DNA of 64,000 bases from Nematocida ironsii (taxonomy: Eukaryota > Microsporidia). The DNA lies in the NCBI GenBank assembly GCA_001642415.1, contig LTDK01000172.1, forward strand, positions 82,895-146,894, read 5' to 3'. The translations under genes and the position numbers were made by a program. Shown piece by piece: positions 44,813 through 54,319 of the stretch. The stretch's first letter is position 1; each line of letters begins with the position of its first letter. The notes under the pieces are model-generated. The model was not told where the DNA came from. It searched no databases and saw only the letters and a program-made list of their open reading frames with translations.

Positions 44813-46303
44813 ATAATTAAAAAATTTATAAGTAATGCTGGCTCTTTAAAACAGATGCAATAGCAAGAATCCGTCAATACTAGCGCTAATAAAAAAAGAA
44901 CAGAAAAACATTCTATATGCGGCCATTGCATTAAATGCATAAGCAAATAATCATTTTCATGCAGTAATTTATAAGTAATAAATATGTATAATAGCATTAT
45001 ATAGAGCAATTATTTAATATGTATAGTGTGTATAAGCCTATTATTTATATAGAATACATAAAGTACGCCTATTTATATGCTTTTTCTATAAAATTGTTGC
45101 TGTCATATTAATAATTTGAATATAAAATGCCCATGAGTACAATTTAGTCTATCCATGAATTGCAAATTATAGAATATCATCTGATTTTTATACACAATTA
45201 TGTGAGTAGACTGTTATAAAAACTTAATTTTACTACATATAGCACTGGTTTATTTTATAGGAATATATCTATGCATTAATATACTACTTACACCAACACA
45301 GCACTATTTATTTTTAACAGAAAATAATAAGAAATTGCCAATAGTCCATAATATCTATGTAATTATATATTAACTATTAGAAATATATTTAAACTGCTAT
45401 TTATCTAATTATGAATTAACCATAGAATATTTTGACAAGCCAGACTTCTGGTTATAAACATAAAATTTAGTATATAAAGACTGCATACGCTAAATAATAC
45501 TAATACAAATGATCTATTTATAAATTATGTCAATGGTATAATAAAAATAATAAATAGAATACTAAATATATGCACTAGAGATTTTCTCAAAAGAAGCAAT
45601 TATAATATAACACAAAAGCAATATTTTATTTTTATGTCCATTAGTCTGTATTGTATATTCAAGAAAAGATAATAGTGTAATATTAAAGGCAAAGGACATT
45701 TGAATATAGAAATTATCAAAAAGATTAGAAAATAGTCTAGGGGGTTTAGTGATGAAAATGGAATCTTATACACTTTATCCGAATTGTATTAGTGCATGTA
45801 TTAGCAATTTTATATAAAACACTATAGAACTTTCAATGGTTATAATGTTATAACAAACAAGTCAACACTTAAAGGAAAGGTATTTGTATGATTATCTAAC
45901 TGATGCCAGAAAATATCCATGAATTAAGATATTTTCTGATAAAATCTATTGTCACATATATACAGCAAAATACAAAAATATATGAATCTTATACTAAGCC
46001 TAATAAAGACATGAAAGCATAATATAGAAATAATGAAGCATAAAGTATATAAGTATTGCTTTAATTAAATAGAAAAATTTTAGTATGCTACAAATATAGT
46101 GCATCACAGCATATCAATTATTAAACTATAAAATTCATTGCTAAATCTGTAGTTGCTAGTGTGAATTAAGTAAAACTTATAATTTACAGACCTTTACTTC
46201 TTAAAATCATCCAATTTATATTTATCTTTTTATAAACCTTTGTATGTAATTAAATTATAAATATGATTATAAAAACTTTTAGTAAACAGAAATTTTTCTA
46301 CTA
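44813..46303. other. 1.5 kb gene-free divergent gap with an 11-base hairpin
   Basis: This is the longest gap without a called gene. It is uniformly AT-rich, without tandem arrays. CAGAAAATATC at 45907-45917 pairs exactly with 45928-45938 across a 10-base loop, a good RNA hairpin. The 72-residue minus-strand frame at 44791-45009 lies in the eL32 promoter and has no ATG support. No tRNA or rRNA was seen. The last 100 bases must hold the promoter of the 46304 gene. Confidence 0.5.
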
Positions 46304-47617
46304 ATGGAATTAAATAGAATACCAGCAGAACCATTACAAATTAATACAATGCCAGAGCCCCCAAAAGAAAAAGAACCAGAAAGTTTATTTAAATCTGAAG
46401 AAAAGCAGTTGGCATGGGAGCTGGTTAATAAAATCATGTCTCTATATGACAACAAAAAAATACCAACAGTCGAACAGGCATACCCAAAAATGAAAAATTT
46501 ATACAGGTCAGTATTTTTAGCACAAGTAATAGCGTATATTGATTCTCTAAGCACCATAACTACACTTCATGGTTTTGATGAAATAGTTTCTTCTGCACTA
46601 GAGAACACAAATGTTATAATGAGTGGAGTAAATGGCATACAAAACAGTATAGACTATTATAGCCTGATGGAGAATAACCATATATCACAGCTTCTATTAA
46701 ACAAGATAGTATATGAGTATGTTTTAGATGATCTTTCTTTTGCTGTAAACAAATACCTTTACAATAATCCGGAATTATTCGCATTAGACCCAACTATAAA
46801 TAACGATTTGAGCTATAATGTAAACCCTACAGAATATATTTGTAGCAAAATGAATGAGCTATTTAAAAAAGATTTATCCGGTACTTATAGAATAATTCGT
46901 GTGAAGGAGATATTAGAGAAGCACGTAGGGGCCTTTTCTGGATCTTATATAGATGATGGTGAGAAATCTTGTAATTTTAAGAAATTGGGATTAAATTTAG
47001 ATGATATTAAATCACTTATTTACTTTGAACAAGCAGGAGAAAATGCAAGAATAGCGCTAAATATGATAGAGTGCCCTCTTATGATTCCATCAATTGCCAC
47101 AGAAGAATATTCTATCTGTTCATTTACTGATTTAATTTATCCATTCTTCAATAGTAAGTTTTCAATCACTGATGATGATTGGATAAATCAGATTGCCGAA
47201 TATATACAATACCCATGGGAGATAGAAAATGATTTCTTATCTGAAAAAGACTACATAATAGGGTTTTTATTCGGTATATATCACCATATTAAAACCGAAG
47301 ATGTTATTTATGTTTCCTCTCAGCGTAGAAAGCAACTATTGCAGTCTATTTACAATATGCAATCAAGAGCTATACCAGAAACAAAACTAGAAAAAAATGC
47401 GGTGCCCACATCAAAGCCAATCACAGTAACAAAATATATCGAACAGAGTATAGATAAAATATTAAACTGGGGCCAGAGAAGGATTGATCCAGAGTTTAGT
47501 GAAAATCGCCCCGGATCGGCTGCATATAGTATACTTGGTTTTATTGTATTTATTTTAATCTTTAATTCTATATATTTTGTTCTTGTTTTTAATAATATAA
47601 TTCCTGCCACTGAGTAA
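46304..47617 (+). CDS. tail-anchored orphan protein, similar to the 37329 gene
   Basis: This 437-residue protein has a Pro/Glu-rich N-terminus, a helical body and one C-terminal span (YSILGFIVFILIFNSIYFVLVF) a few residues from the end, so it is a tail-anchored protein. Residues 195-282 (YRIIRVKEILEKHVGAF ... LGLNLDDIKSLIYFEQAG ... CSFTDLIYPFFN) align by eye with 166-253 of the 37329 product, and the first part with 172-238 of the 13597 product. The segment just before the anchor (KYIEQSIDKILNWGQRRIDP) is amphipathic. There is no signal peptide. Start ATG at 46304. Lineage-specific; function unknown. Confidence 0.8.
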   Translation: MELNRIPAEPLQINTMPEPPKEKEPESLFKSEEKQLAWELVNKIMSLYDNKKIPTVEQAYPKMKNLYRSVFLAQVIAYIDSLSTITTLHGFDEIVSSALENTNVIMSGVNGIQNSIDYYSLMENNHISQLLLNKIVYEYVLDDLSFAVNKYLYNNPELFALDPTINNDLSYNVNPTEYICSKMNELFKKDLSGTYRIIRVKEILEKHVGAFSGSYIDDGEKSCNFKKLGLNLDDIKSLIYFEQAGENARIALNMIECPLMIPSIATEEYSICSFTDLIYPFFNSKFSITDDDWINQIAEYIQYPWEIENDFLSEKDYIIGFLFGIYHHIKTEDVIYVSSQRRKQLLQSIYNMQSRAIPETKLEKNAVPTSKPITVTKYIEQSIDKILNWGQRRIDPEFSENRPGSAAYSILGFIVFILIFNSIYFVLVFNNIIPATE

Positions 47618-48023
47618 ATTATATTTATAATATTCGTCATTTTATACGCTATTAATTATGGCATAGATATAAATAAGCGTAATATAGCATAAACATTAAA
47701 TAAATCTTATTTTGAATTGGCTATATTTGTATAACACACAAATTATTATAGAATACAACGAAAATCAGCATTTAAGCTCAAAATGTTGTATACCGTATAA
47801 AATATTGAATATATTAGATAATTTTGCTTCATAAACATTATTTTATTGCATACCAATAAATATAATTTACTTTGGGTATTGTGCTTATCAAGAAAACTCG
47901 TGCAGTGCATGTTTTGGATGTATTGGCAAACCAACAATAACATATAGTTATTCTATTTTACATGGATATTTTCTTTTATTTCTCCTATGGTTTGGATTTA
48001 TATGTAGAGTCTTCATTGCAATC
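47618..48023. other. gene-free convergent gap
   Basis: These 406 AT-rich bases lie between the stops of the 46304 (+) and METTL-like (-) genes. Short frames at 47746-47943 (-) and 47962-48171 (+) have no protein-like features, and the second runs into the METTL gene. I see no repeat or RNA gene. Confidence 0.5.
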
Positions 48024-48944
48024 TTATATTTTTTCTAGCTTTATCTCAACAAAGCACCGATACATTTCTTTTTGTTTTTTTCTGTTTACTACAAGCTTTG
48101 TATCTTCAGTGTATTTAACTATTCTAAACAGATTGGATATTTTCGATTCAATCTCTTTTCTACTGAAGTAGTAGACATACGTGTTGTCTCCTCTTTGGTA
48201 GAAGTTTTTTGATAGCACCTGGTTTTCTTTAAACCGTAGCTGAGTCAGATCCATTTCGTAATAGTCTTTAAATATGACAATTCCACCTGGAGATAATGTT
48301 TTATGCATTAAAGCGAAAATAGAGGGATATGATGATGGGTGAATTGCAGATAGAGTATATATAAGAAGAATAATATCTATTCTATTAATTATCTGATTTT
48401 CTATCATTACGTCTCTTAATTGAGTAATATCACTAGGAGCAAACTGTGATTTTAGCTGGGGAACTCTCTCCTGCAGTAGCTGAACCGCAGTGGCCGAATA
48501 GTCTACACCAAAAATGTTTTGGCACTTAGACATATCTTTGTCACTTAGTATTATTTCTTCTGCTGTGCTTTCTTTTTCTTCTACAGCGCACCCATTAACC
48601 ATCTCTTTATCTTCCTGGAGATAGTCGTTTTTGTGATTGATTCTCTCTTTTATTATTGGAATAAGAGTACTTCCTGTACCACACCCTAGCTCTAGTATTC
48701 TATTTGTGTGTACTAACAGTTCTGGGTACTCTTTACTTATCCACTGTCTTTCTTTAAAAAATGTCCTATTATACCGCTTGTAAAATATATCCCATGGCTC
48801 ATATGTTATCTCATAGCTTTGAAAGTCCTTTAGATTGTCTCTCTCTATTTTCTGCAGTGCTTCTTCTTTGTACTCCTTTGGTATTTCTACTTTGTCCCAT
48901 ACATTGTATTTATATTTGTCATCGTTCTCTGTAAGTACTCGCAT
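48024..48944 (-). CDS. tRNA (cytosine-3) methyltransferase, METTL2/6/8 / TRM140 family
   Basis: This 306-residue protein is a SAM-dependent class I methyltransferase. The family-specific N-terminus is YEPWDIFYKRYNRTFFKERQWI (W-D-x-F-Y-x10-F-F-K-x-R-x-W), as in METTL2, METTL6, METTL8 and yeast Trm140, which make 3-methylcytosine at position 32 of Ser, Thr or Arg tRNAs. Motif I is RILELGCGTGSTLIP (about 82-96). The acidic end of the next strand is IFGVDYSATAV, and motif IV and beyond include IDIILLIYTLSAIHPS and LSPGGIVIFKDYYEMDLTQLRF. A 40-residue acidic insert follows motif I. Which member is orthologous cannot be told; reduced genomes usually keep one. Confidence 0.93.
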   Translation of the reverse strand: MRVLTENDDKYKYNVWDKVEIPKEYKEEALQKIERDNLKDFQSYEITYEPWDIFYKRYNRTFFKERQWISKEYPELLVHTNRILELGCGTGSTLIPIIKERINHKNDYLQEDKEMVNGCAVEEKESTAEEIILSDKDMSKCQNIFGVDYSATAVQLLQERVPQLKSQFAPSDITQLRDVMIENQIINRIDIILLIYTLSAIHPSSYPSIFALMHKTLSPGGIVIFKDYYEMDLTQLRFKENQVLSKNFYQRGDNTYVYYFSRKEIESKISNLFRIVKYTEDTKLVVNRKKQKEMYRCFVEIKLEKI

Positions 48945-49504
48945 ATAGCAGAATAAAAATTTGAAGTCAGATTCTGCTTCTTTGAATTTAATCCGAAATA
49001 ATTCAAAATATCGTTAGTGCGTGTGTGTGCATAGCCCAAACTTTAAATAAATAACTGTGCTGTATATATTTTATACAGCTGTTAGAAATATGTTTTTTAA
49101 TCATTATCTAATTCTTTCTATTGTTTTCTAATGCTTAATGTGGTTTTTAGATGTAAATTTATAGCTCTCTTTTTCTGTTATTTCTGTTATTCACCGCGCT
49201 TTCCTTCCTCACTCACTTCTACACATCCTTTTTTATTTTTCTTGTTTCTCCCCTATATTTATAGTTTTAAGGGGCTCTTGTTCTGCTAAGCTTTCTTTTA
49301 TTTGGCACTATATTGCTCATATTGACCAAACGAATTAAACAGAAATATTTAAGAATCAGCCATTTTTGGCATGTATATGAATTTAGCGAAAGATGTATTG
49401 ATTTTGTAGTAGGGGTTTGACTAACTATTCGGTGTGAGGCTTTCTTCTATTTATATTTTATTCGGTGCTTAAATTATTGATAATAGTTTTATTTTTTCTG
49501 CCGG
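48945..49504. other. gene-free divergent gap
   Basis: These 560 bases lie between the starts of the METTL-like gene (-) and the 49505 gene (+). An imperfect copy of the recurrent motif, TTTAATCCGAAATAAT, lies near 48990, about 45 bases upstream of the METTL start. A 52-codon plus-strand frame beginning at ATG 49131 is pyrimidine-rich and not convincing. Confidence 0.45.
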
Positions 49505-49993
49505 ATGCTTCTTATAGTATTTACAGGAGTATTGGCTTTGTTTTTAACAGTACTATTCTATAAGAAAGTTATACAAGGAAAGAATACAGTGTGTTTGTCT
49601 GCTAAAAGGCCCAAATGGGTCTTTATTATAAATATGTATGGTTGTGTTCCAAAGGAAACAATTGAAAAATTAGGAGAAACACATGATATTAAGTTAACTG
49701 TTCAAGAAACAGATCAGGATACATTTCAAAGCAATCATGCAAAGTTTTGTAAAATGATAGGTGAATCTAAAACAAAGGTTCCATATAATGAGATAATTGA
49801 ATTTATATCCAAAAATAAGTCTGTTTTTCCTGATATAGTCATACTGTGCTCAGATACTACTGTATTTAAGACAAATTCTCCTTTTCTTTTATATTCTGCA
49901 GAAGTTCTACATTTTAGAAAGAATTTTTCTAATGATGTACTAGAAAGCGCACTAAATCACTATTCCTTATGCGAGGTTAGAAATGGAAAATAG
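49505..49993 (+). CDS. membrane-anchored alpha/beta protein, unknown
   Basis: This 162-residue protein begins with a signal-anchor span (LLIVFTGVLALFLTVLFYK, residues 2-20), followed by a basic stretch and a compact soluble domain of about 130 residues. The domain alternates strands and helices: KWVFIINMYGCVPKETIEKLGE, IKLTVQETDQDTFQSNHAKFC, IEFISKNKSVFPDIVILCSD and SPFLLYSAEVLHFRKNFSND. The layout of one N-terminal anchor plus a small Rossmann-like domain recalls E2-recruiting anchors such as Pex22, but sequence similarity is too thin to claim that, and peroxisomes are not expected here. Function unknown. Confidence 0.65.
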   Translation: MLLIVFTGVLALFLTVLFYKKVIQGKNTVCLSAKRPKWVFIINMYGCVPKETIEKLGETHDIKLTVQETDQDTFQSNHAKFCKMIGESKTKVPYNEIIEFISKNKSVFPDIVILCSDTTVFKTNSPFLLYSAEVLHFRKNFSNDVLESALNHYSLCEVRNGK

Positions 49994-50277
49994 TTTAAAT
50001 AATTTTCTGTTTTATGTTATACACAGATATAATTACTTAAATATCACTTCATGGTCTTAGGCAGTAATTAAGAAGTGGTTAAATATATAAATTATATCTA
50101 CTGTGATATTATCGGCACATATTGTAACTTTTCTTTTTTATAATAACTAAATCGTCGTTAATTCTTATTTTTTATTCATTCTTTCAGTCTATATCATATT
50201 GGAATCCTTACCTATTATTATTAAAATGGCAATTTTCTGCTAATATAGTAGCATATACTCTTTCATATAGTAAGGAC

Positions 50278-50491
50278 TGTTGGTTTCCATGGGCGCATGG
50301 ATCCCATAGTCGCCTTTGAGTGCTGTTAGCCTTATGTAGACGTCACTTGACAGACCCCAGTGATTTAATTATGTTGTGACAGCCGCCGTCAAACACCAGA
50401 AAAGACTATATAAGAACATGGAGAATAAATAAACACACAGTTTTATGATTAAATCCAGTTTACACTTTAGAGGCCGAGAAAGAAAACAGCT
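50278..50491 (+). other. GC-richer island: candidate structured RNA or solo LTR
   Basis: This block in the gap 49994-50619 is much richer in G+C than its surroundings. It starts TGTTGGTTTCC, and it has a 5-base stem ATGGG/CCCAT inside TCCATGGGCGCATGGATCCC. A larger nested structure forms from GACG with CGTC and GTCAC with GTGAC at about 50340-50395. A TATATAAG box occurs near 50412. The bases AGGAC lie directly before it (50273-50277) and again at 50492-50496, as a target-site duplication would. This fits a solo LTR of about 214 bases or a stable non-coding RNA. No coding frame is seen. Confidence 0.4.
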
Positions 50492-50619
50492 AGGACCAAG
50501 AATCATTTTCATTTTTTATATAAATTGTATTTCAGAATTATTTTTATTTTGGAATTCTGTCATGTGCATATTAGAAGTAAAATATAAGTGAATGGGTTTG
50601 CTTTTAAACAATTTAAATT

Positions 50620-53493
50620 TTATTTAGTCAAATAATCAGTTAACGTATTTGGAGGGAGAATATTACTGTGCAGTATTTCCTCAATCTGGTAATGCTTAGC
50701 GGATAGTTTAGAAATATATCTGCAAAGTCTTTCACTTACTCTCCACTGGCTTCCAACGCTTTTAAACACGTTGATCATTCTTACTTTTGAGGATCCATTT
50801 ATATGATATGGAGTTGTTGAGTTTATAAACAGCCCAAATCTATTATAATACTGGCATGCTCTTTCAATTGGAATCAAATTTTCAATATAGTATACATCAG
50901 TTGGCCTACTAGATATTCTGTCATTCTTATAGGATTCTTCAAGGATAAGAGCCTTTTTAAGAACTCCTTTAAATTCCTCGCCAATTACTAGTTCAGTTGG
51001 CTTGATCCCATGAGGAATATTTATAGAAACGTCGCCTATTACAAGCTTGCACTGTTTGCTAGACAGGGTTATTCCCATAGAAAGGCTCCACCCAGTTCGG
51101 CTGTTGATTATACTTGATATGTTGCTTGTACTTTTATCTGATGTATACTCTGCCTTGCACTCAACTTCTTCTACTGTGTTGTTCTTGTTTTTAAGAACTT
51201 TTTTATATCTGGTCATCAGTACACCATCCCTAATAAAAACCTCAACCTCAGAGTGTGTGTCTATGGCCTTTAGCACACTCTGCCTTCCTACGAATTCTTT
51301 TTGTGTTAGCATTAGATAGGCAGTGAGGGTTTTGGTCTTGTTAGGTAGAGAAACACTAATTGATGACTTATTACCTAGAACTAGGCCTTCCTCCTCTAGA
51401 CAGTCTATTTCTAATTTCTCCACTAAGCAGGAGGCCATTGATATATCGGGAACACTTCGCTTGCTTATTAATCTGAGGAGATACACAATGTCTTCTTCAT
51501 TGTTCAGAAGGTAGAGGATGTCATCTTGCATCATAATGGAATTTAATGAGCGAATTGAGTTGCCCAGTGAAACCTGTTTTTTTGCTTGTATAAACCAGTG
51601 GGTGTCTTGGTGCAGCTCGTTCCTCTCCTTCAGCTGCATAAGAAATTCCTGGAGCTTTTGTATTTCCGGCTTGAGTCTTTTTATTTCCATGCGGATGCAC
51701 TTAATAGTAAACATATCGGGGTCTGACGTAAGAAGAATAGAAAAAACTCCCAGGCACTTGGCCAGCTTAAGCAGCTGCCTTTGTATAGAGGGAACTTCTC
51801 TATAATGGTTCAAAACATCCACAACATGATCTATTTCATCTGAAACACACTTGCTAAATCTGGTTCTATCAATGGAAATGGGAGTTCGCTGGTCCTTTTC
51901 TGTATTATTCTTCTTTATATCTAGCCCGTTTGACATATAAATTGCTGATATTAGCCGGTCAACATGCTCAGACACCATGTAAGCTCCCTTCTTTTCTATC
52001 TCACCCCATACTATTCTTTTTATAGAAAGTGACATATCTGGGAAATAAAGCATAAGAAGAAGTCCTTTCTCAAGCGAGTCAATCGTAATTTTCTGGACAC
52101 TAAATACTCTTCCGCAGAACTTGCGAATATCCCACTCCGTTTTAATTGTGGTTTCGCCGCTTTTTATACTAACTGACTTATTTTTGCAGATTTCAGATAT
52201 AACTCTAACTATCTCTTTAAACACTTTTTTCTCCTCACATAGCAATTTAAAATAATCGCTGTCACAAAGAAGCCGTAGCATTTCTTGTGGTATACAGTCT
52301 ATCTGCTCAGCACAAATTATGCTTGTTTCTGCATAGTCTCTGTCTATGATAAATGATGTTTTAAAGAAGTATGGGGCAAGTTCAGTTGCTCCTCCTATAA
52401 TAATCAAAGACTTGGTAAGAGACTCTGCTGCAACCGGGCTATACTTTGCAATGTTCTGAAGAATCTGTATTGTGTATTGATAATTCTCTTTTGTGTATGT
52501 ATTTATAAGTATTTCGGATAGCTCTTTAGTTGGTAGCTTTCCCTTTCTGTGGCTGTTTATAATTATTGATGCACTGTGCATAATTGCATGTGAGTTTGCC
52601 GCTCGTACAATCTCAATTGCATCGTCTATGCTTCTTATCTTCTGCATCTCTAATTTGCAGTATTCTAAAATGTTTATAGACGGAAGGTATAGAAGAGTCA
52701 AATCCAGAGTATCCCCTATTTCTGTCACCCATTTTGTAAGTATTTTTGCTTTTTCCTGTGCTGTGTCTGTTAGGCTATAAAGCAAAAAGTAAAAGTAGTC
52801 CAAAGGCAACTGTTTAACATCTGCATTAAGCACAAGTGAATCGTCATACATTTCTGTTTCCTCTCTATTTTCTTCTGTTTCTAGCTTCTTTGTATTACTA
52901 TTAAGCAGTAGAGTAAGACTTGGTGTGTATATGCCACCAATATTAGCAAGTGCATATGCACATAAATCACACCTGTTTCCAGTAATAGCAGTCTGTCTTA
53001 ATATGTACTCCTGTGCTAGAGACATAAGCTCGCGGGCAGAGGAAAGCAGTGGGCCTGGCGTGACAAACTCTTTTTCTGTTACCCACTTTTTTTCTTGAAT
53101 GATGCGGGTTTTTTTCAGATGAGACAGCCACCGGTCTTTAAACTGCGCTAAGAATAGCCCAAGCTCAAATATCTGAAGAAGTGTTGAATAATCTGTTTCA
53201 GATAGTGCTTCTGCCCGGATAATTCGATGGGCTATTCGGCACAGAATAATTGCAATCCGCTCCATTTCAGTTGCCACTCTACTATCACTGTTCAAAAACA
53301 AAGACTCTAGCTCTAGCTCCAGCGAAGATTGTGGTGATGATGGCAGAGACAGTTGGCTTCGAACTACTTCTAGCCGATCTAGGCACACGTCTACAGGATT
53401 ACTCAAATCATTTGGATCATTCCCAACAGCCTCTGTCTGCTCAGAATGATCTTGCACCTCAGGTACTATATATCTTCTATCTAACATATGCAT
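50620..53493 (-). CDS. large 957-residue orphan protein
   Basis: This protein is well above average length and richer in GC than the orphan membrane genes, which suggests a conserved cellular role. The first 650 residues are helical and look like an alpha-solenoid: repeated helix pairs such as IAIILCRIAHRIIRAEAL and ISEILINTYTKENYQYTIQILQNIAK. The C-terminal 250 residues are beta-rich and contain a segment, GWSLSMGITLSSKQCKLVI followed by VIGEEFKGVLKKALIL, that resembles the strand pattern of concanavalin/LamG-type domains. Solenoid plus ConA-like layout recalls the part of BEACH-family proteins before their PH-BEACH domains, but no BEACH or WD part is present. There is no membrane span or signal peptide. 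Start ATG 53493 (or Met3). Function unknown. Confidence 0.75.
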   Translation of the reverse strand: MHMLDRRYIVPEVQDHSEQTEAVGNDPNDLSNPVDVCLDRLEVVRSQLSLPSSPQSSLELELESLFLNSDSRVATEMERIAIILCRIAHRIIRAEALSETDYSTLLQIFELGLFLAQFKDRWLSHLKKTRIIQEKKWVTEKEFVTPGPLLSSARELMSLAQEYILRQTAITGNRCDLCAYALANIGGIYTPSLTLLLNSNTKKLETEENREETEMYDDSLVLNADVKQLPLDYFYFLLYSLTDTAQEKAKILTKWVTEIGDTLDLTLLYLPSINILEYCKLEMQKIRSIDDAIEIVRAANSHAIMHSASIIINSHRKGKLPTKELSEILINTYTKENYQYTIQILQNIAKYSPVAAESLTKSLIIIGGATELAPYFFKTSFIIDRDYAETSIICAEQIDCIPQEMLRLLCDSDYFKLLCEEKKVFKEIVRVISEICKNKSVSIKSGETTIKTEWDIRKFCGRVFSVQKITIDSLEKGLLLMLYFPDMSLSIKRIVWGEIEKKGAYMVSEHVDRLISAIYMSNGLDIKKNNTEKDQRTPISIDRTRFSKCVSDEIDHVVDVLNHYREVPSIQRQLLKLAKCLGVFSILLTSDPDMFTIKCIRMEIKRLKPEIQKLQEFLMQLKERNELHQDTHWFIQAKKQVSLGNSIRSLNSIMMQDDILYLLNNEEDIVYLLRLISKRSVPDISMASCLVEKLEIDCLEEEGLVLGNKSSISVSLPNKTKTLTAYLMLTQKEFVGRQSVLKAIDTHSEVEVFIRDGVLMTRYKKVLKNKNNTVEEVECKAEYTSDKSTSNISSIINSRTGWSLSMGITLSSKQCKLVIGDVSINIPHGIKPTELVIGEEFKGVLKKALILEESYKNDRISSRPTDVYYIENLIPIERACQYYNRFGLFINSTTPYHINGSSKVRMINVFKSVGSQWRVSERLCRYISKLSAKHYQIEEILHSNILPPNTLTDYLTK

Positions 53494-53957
53494 TCTACTT
53501 ACCTCTTCTATTTATTTAAAGACTCAAACACTGTTTCACAATAATTCTGTTACAGAATGATTACTTTTCTGGCAGGTCCATCTAAATAAGATTTACAGCT
53601 CTCCACAACCAATTTTTATATTTCCCTGGTACAATCAATCTCTAATTAATATCTTAATAATAAAAATCATCTAACCCAAACTACTCACTATTACAAAACT
53701 ATGTCTATTTATAGAGTCTCTAATAAAGTAGTTAGTAGAACCGTACTGCGTATATATTCAACTGAGTTGTATCCCATACTATCAGCATATAATTTATGAT
53801 ATGCTTTTCATGCATTGGCATATATTATAATCATATAAGGAGAAAAATTAGAGTATTTGTACAGAATTATAATGTATAAATAATTATTCTTACTGAAAAG
53901 AATAGAAAAGGGAAGATACTCCATGATTAATTAATTTATTTTAATAAAAGTACGCTT
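53494..53957. other. gene-free gap
   Basis: These 464 bases lie upstream of the 957-residue gene (-) and downstream of the 53958 gene (-). They are AT-rich with no repeat, RNA gene or ORF that I can support. A T- and C-rich stretch precedes the start at 53493. Confidence 0.5.
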
Positions 53958-54314
53958 CTATTTTTCTAGTTGAACTGCAGCAGAAACTTTTTCAACCATT
54001 TTATCGCCTTTTTTGACTCTGATAAAGAAAGGAGCAGTGCTCTTTATCTTAAGCTTTTCATCTATTTGGTACAGGTTTATTCCAAAGTGGATACAGAATA
54101 GAGGAATTAGCTGATAGACCGCCGGATCATTGTGTTCTGGCAGCATAAACAGATATTCTGTGTATATGTCCTTGTTCTCGTACTCTTCCATTAGCTCATT
54201 ATAATCAACGGAATAGTCTGAAATATTCTCAATAAGAAAGGATATCTTGTCTTGGGAGATTCTGGGAATATTTGACGTCAAGTCTATTTTTCTCTTAGTT
54301 TCTCTCTTTTTCAT
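53958..54314 (-). CDS. small soluble protein paired head-to-head with the SUN gene, unknown
   Basis: This 118-residue protein has a basic N-terminus (KKRETKRKIDL) followed by an alpha/beta body (ISFLIENISDYSVDYNELMEEY, YLFMLPEHNDPAVYQLIPLFCIHFG) and a Lys-rich end (FFIRVKKGDKMVEKVSAAVQL). No membrane span or signal peptide. I do not recognise the family. The ATG at 54314 lies only five bases from the ATG of the SUN-domain gene on the other strand, so its promoter must lie within the SUN coding sequence or be shared. Codon composition is that of an expressed gene. Confidence 0.65.
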   Translation of the reverse strand: MKKRETKRKIDLTSNIPRISQDKISFLIENISDYSVDYNELMEEYENKDIYTEYLFMLPEHNDPAVYQLIPLFCIHFGINLYQIDEKLKIKSTAPFFIRVKKGDKMVEKVSAAVQLEK

Positions 54315-54319
54315 TTTTC

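Noticed and set aside
44791..45009. 72-residue minus-strand frame upstream of eL32
   Set aside because: It lies in the eL32 promoter, overlaps the C-run element and has no protein-like motif.
49505..49993. Pex22-type peroxin
   Set aside because: Only the layout (anchor plus small alpha/beta domain) fits; no sequence signature, and peroxisomes are not expected in this lineage.
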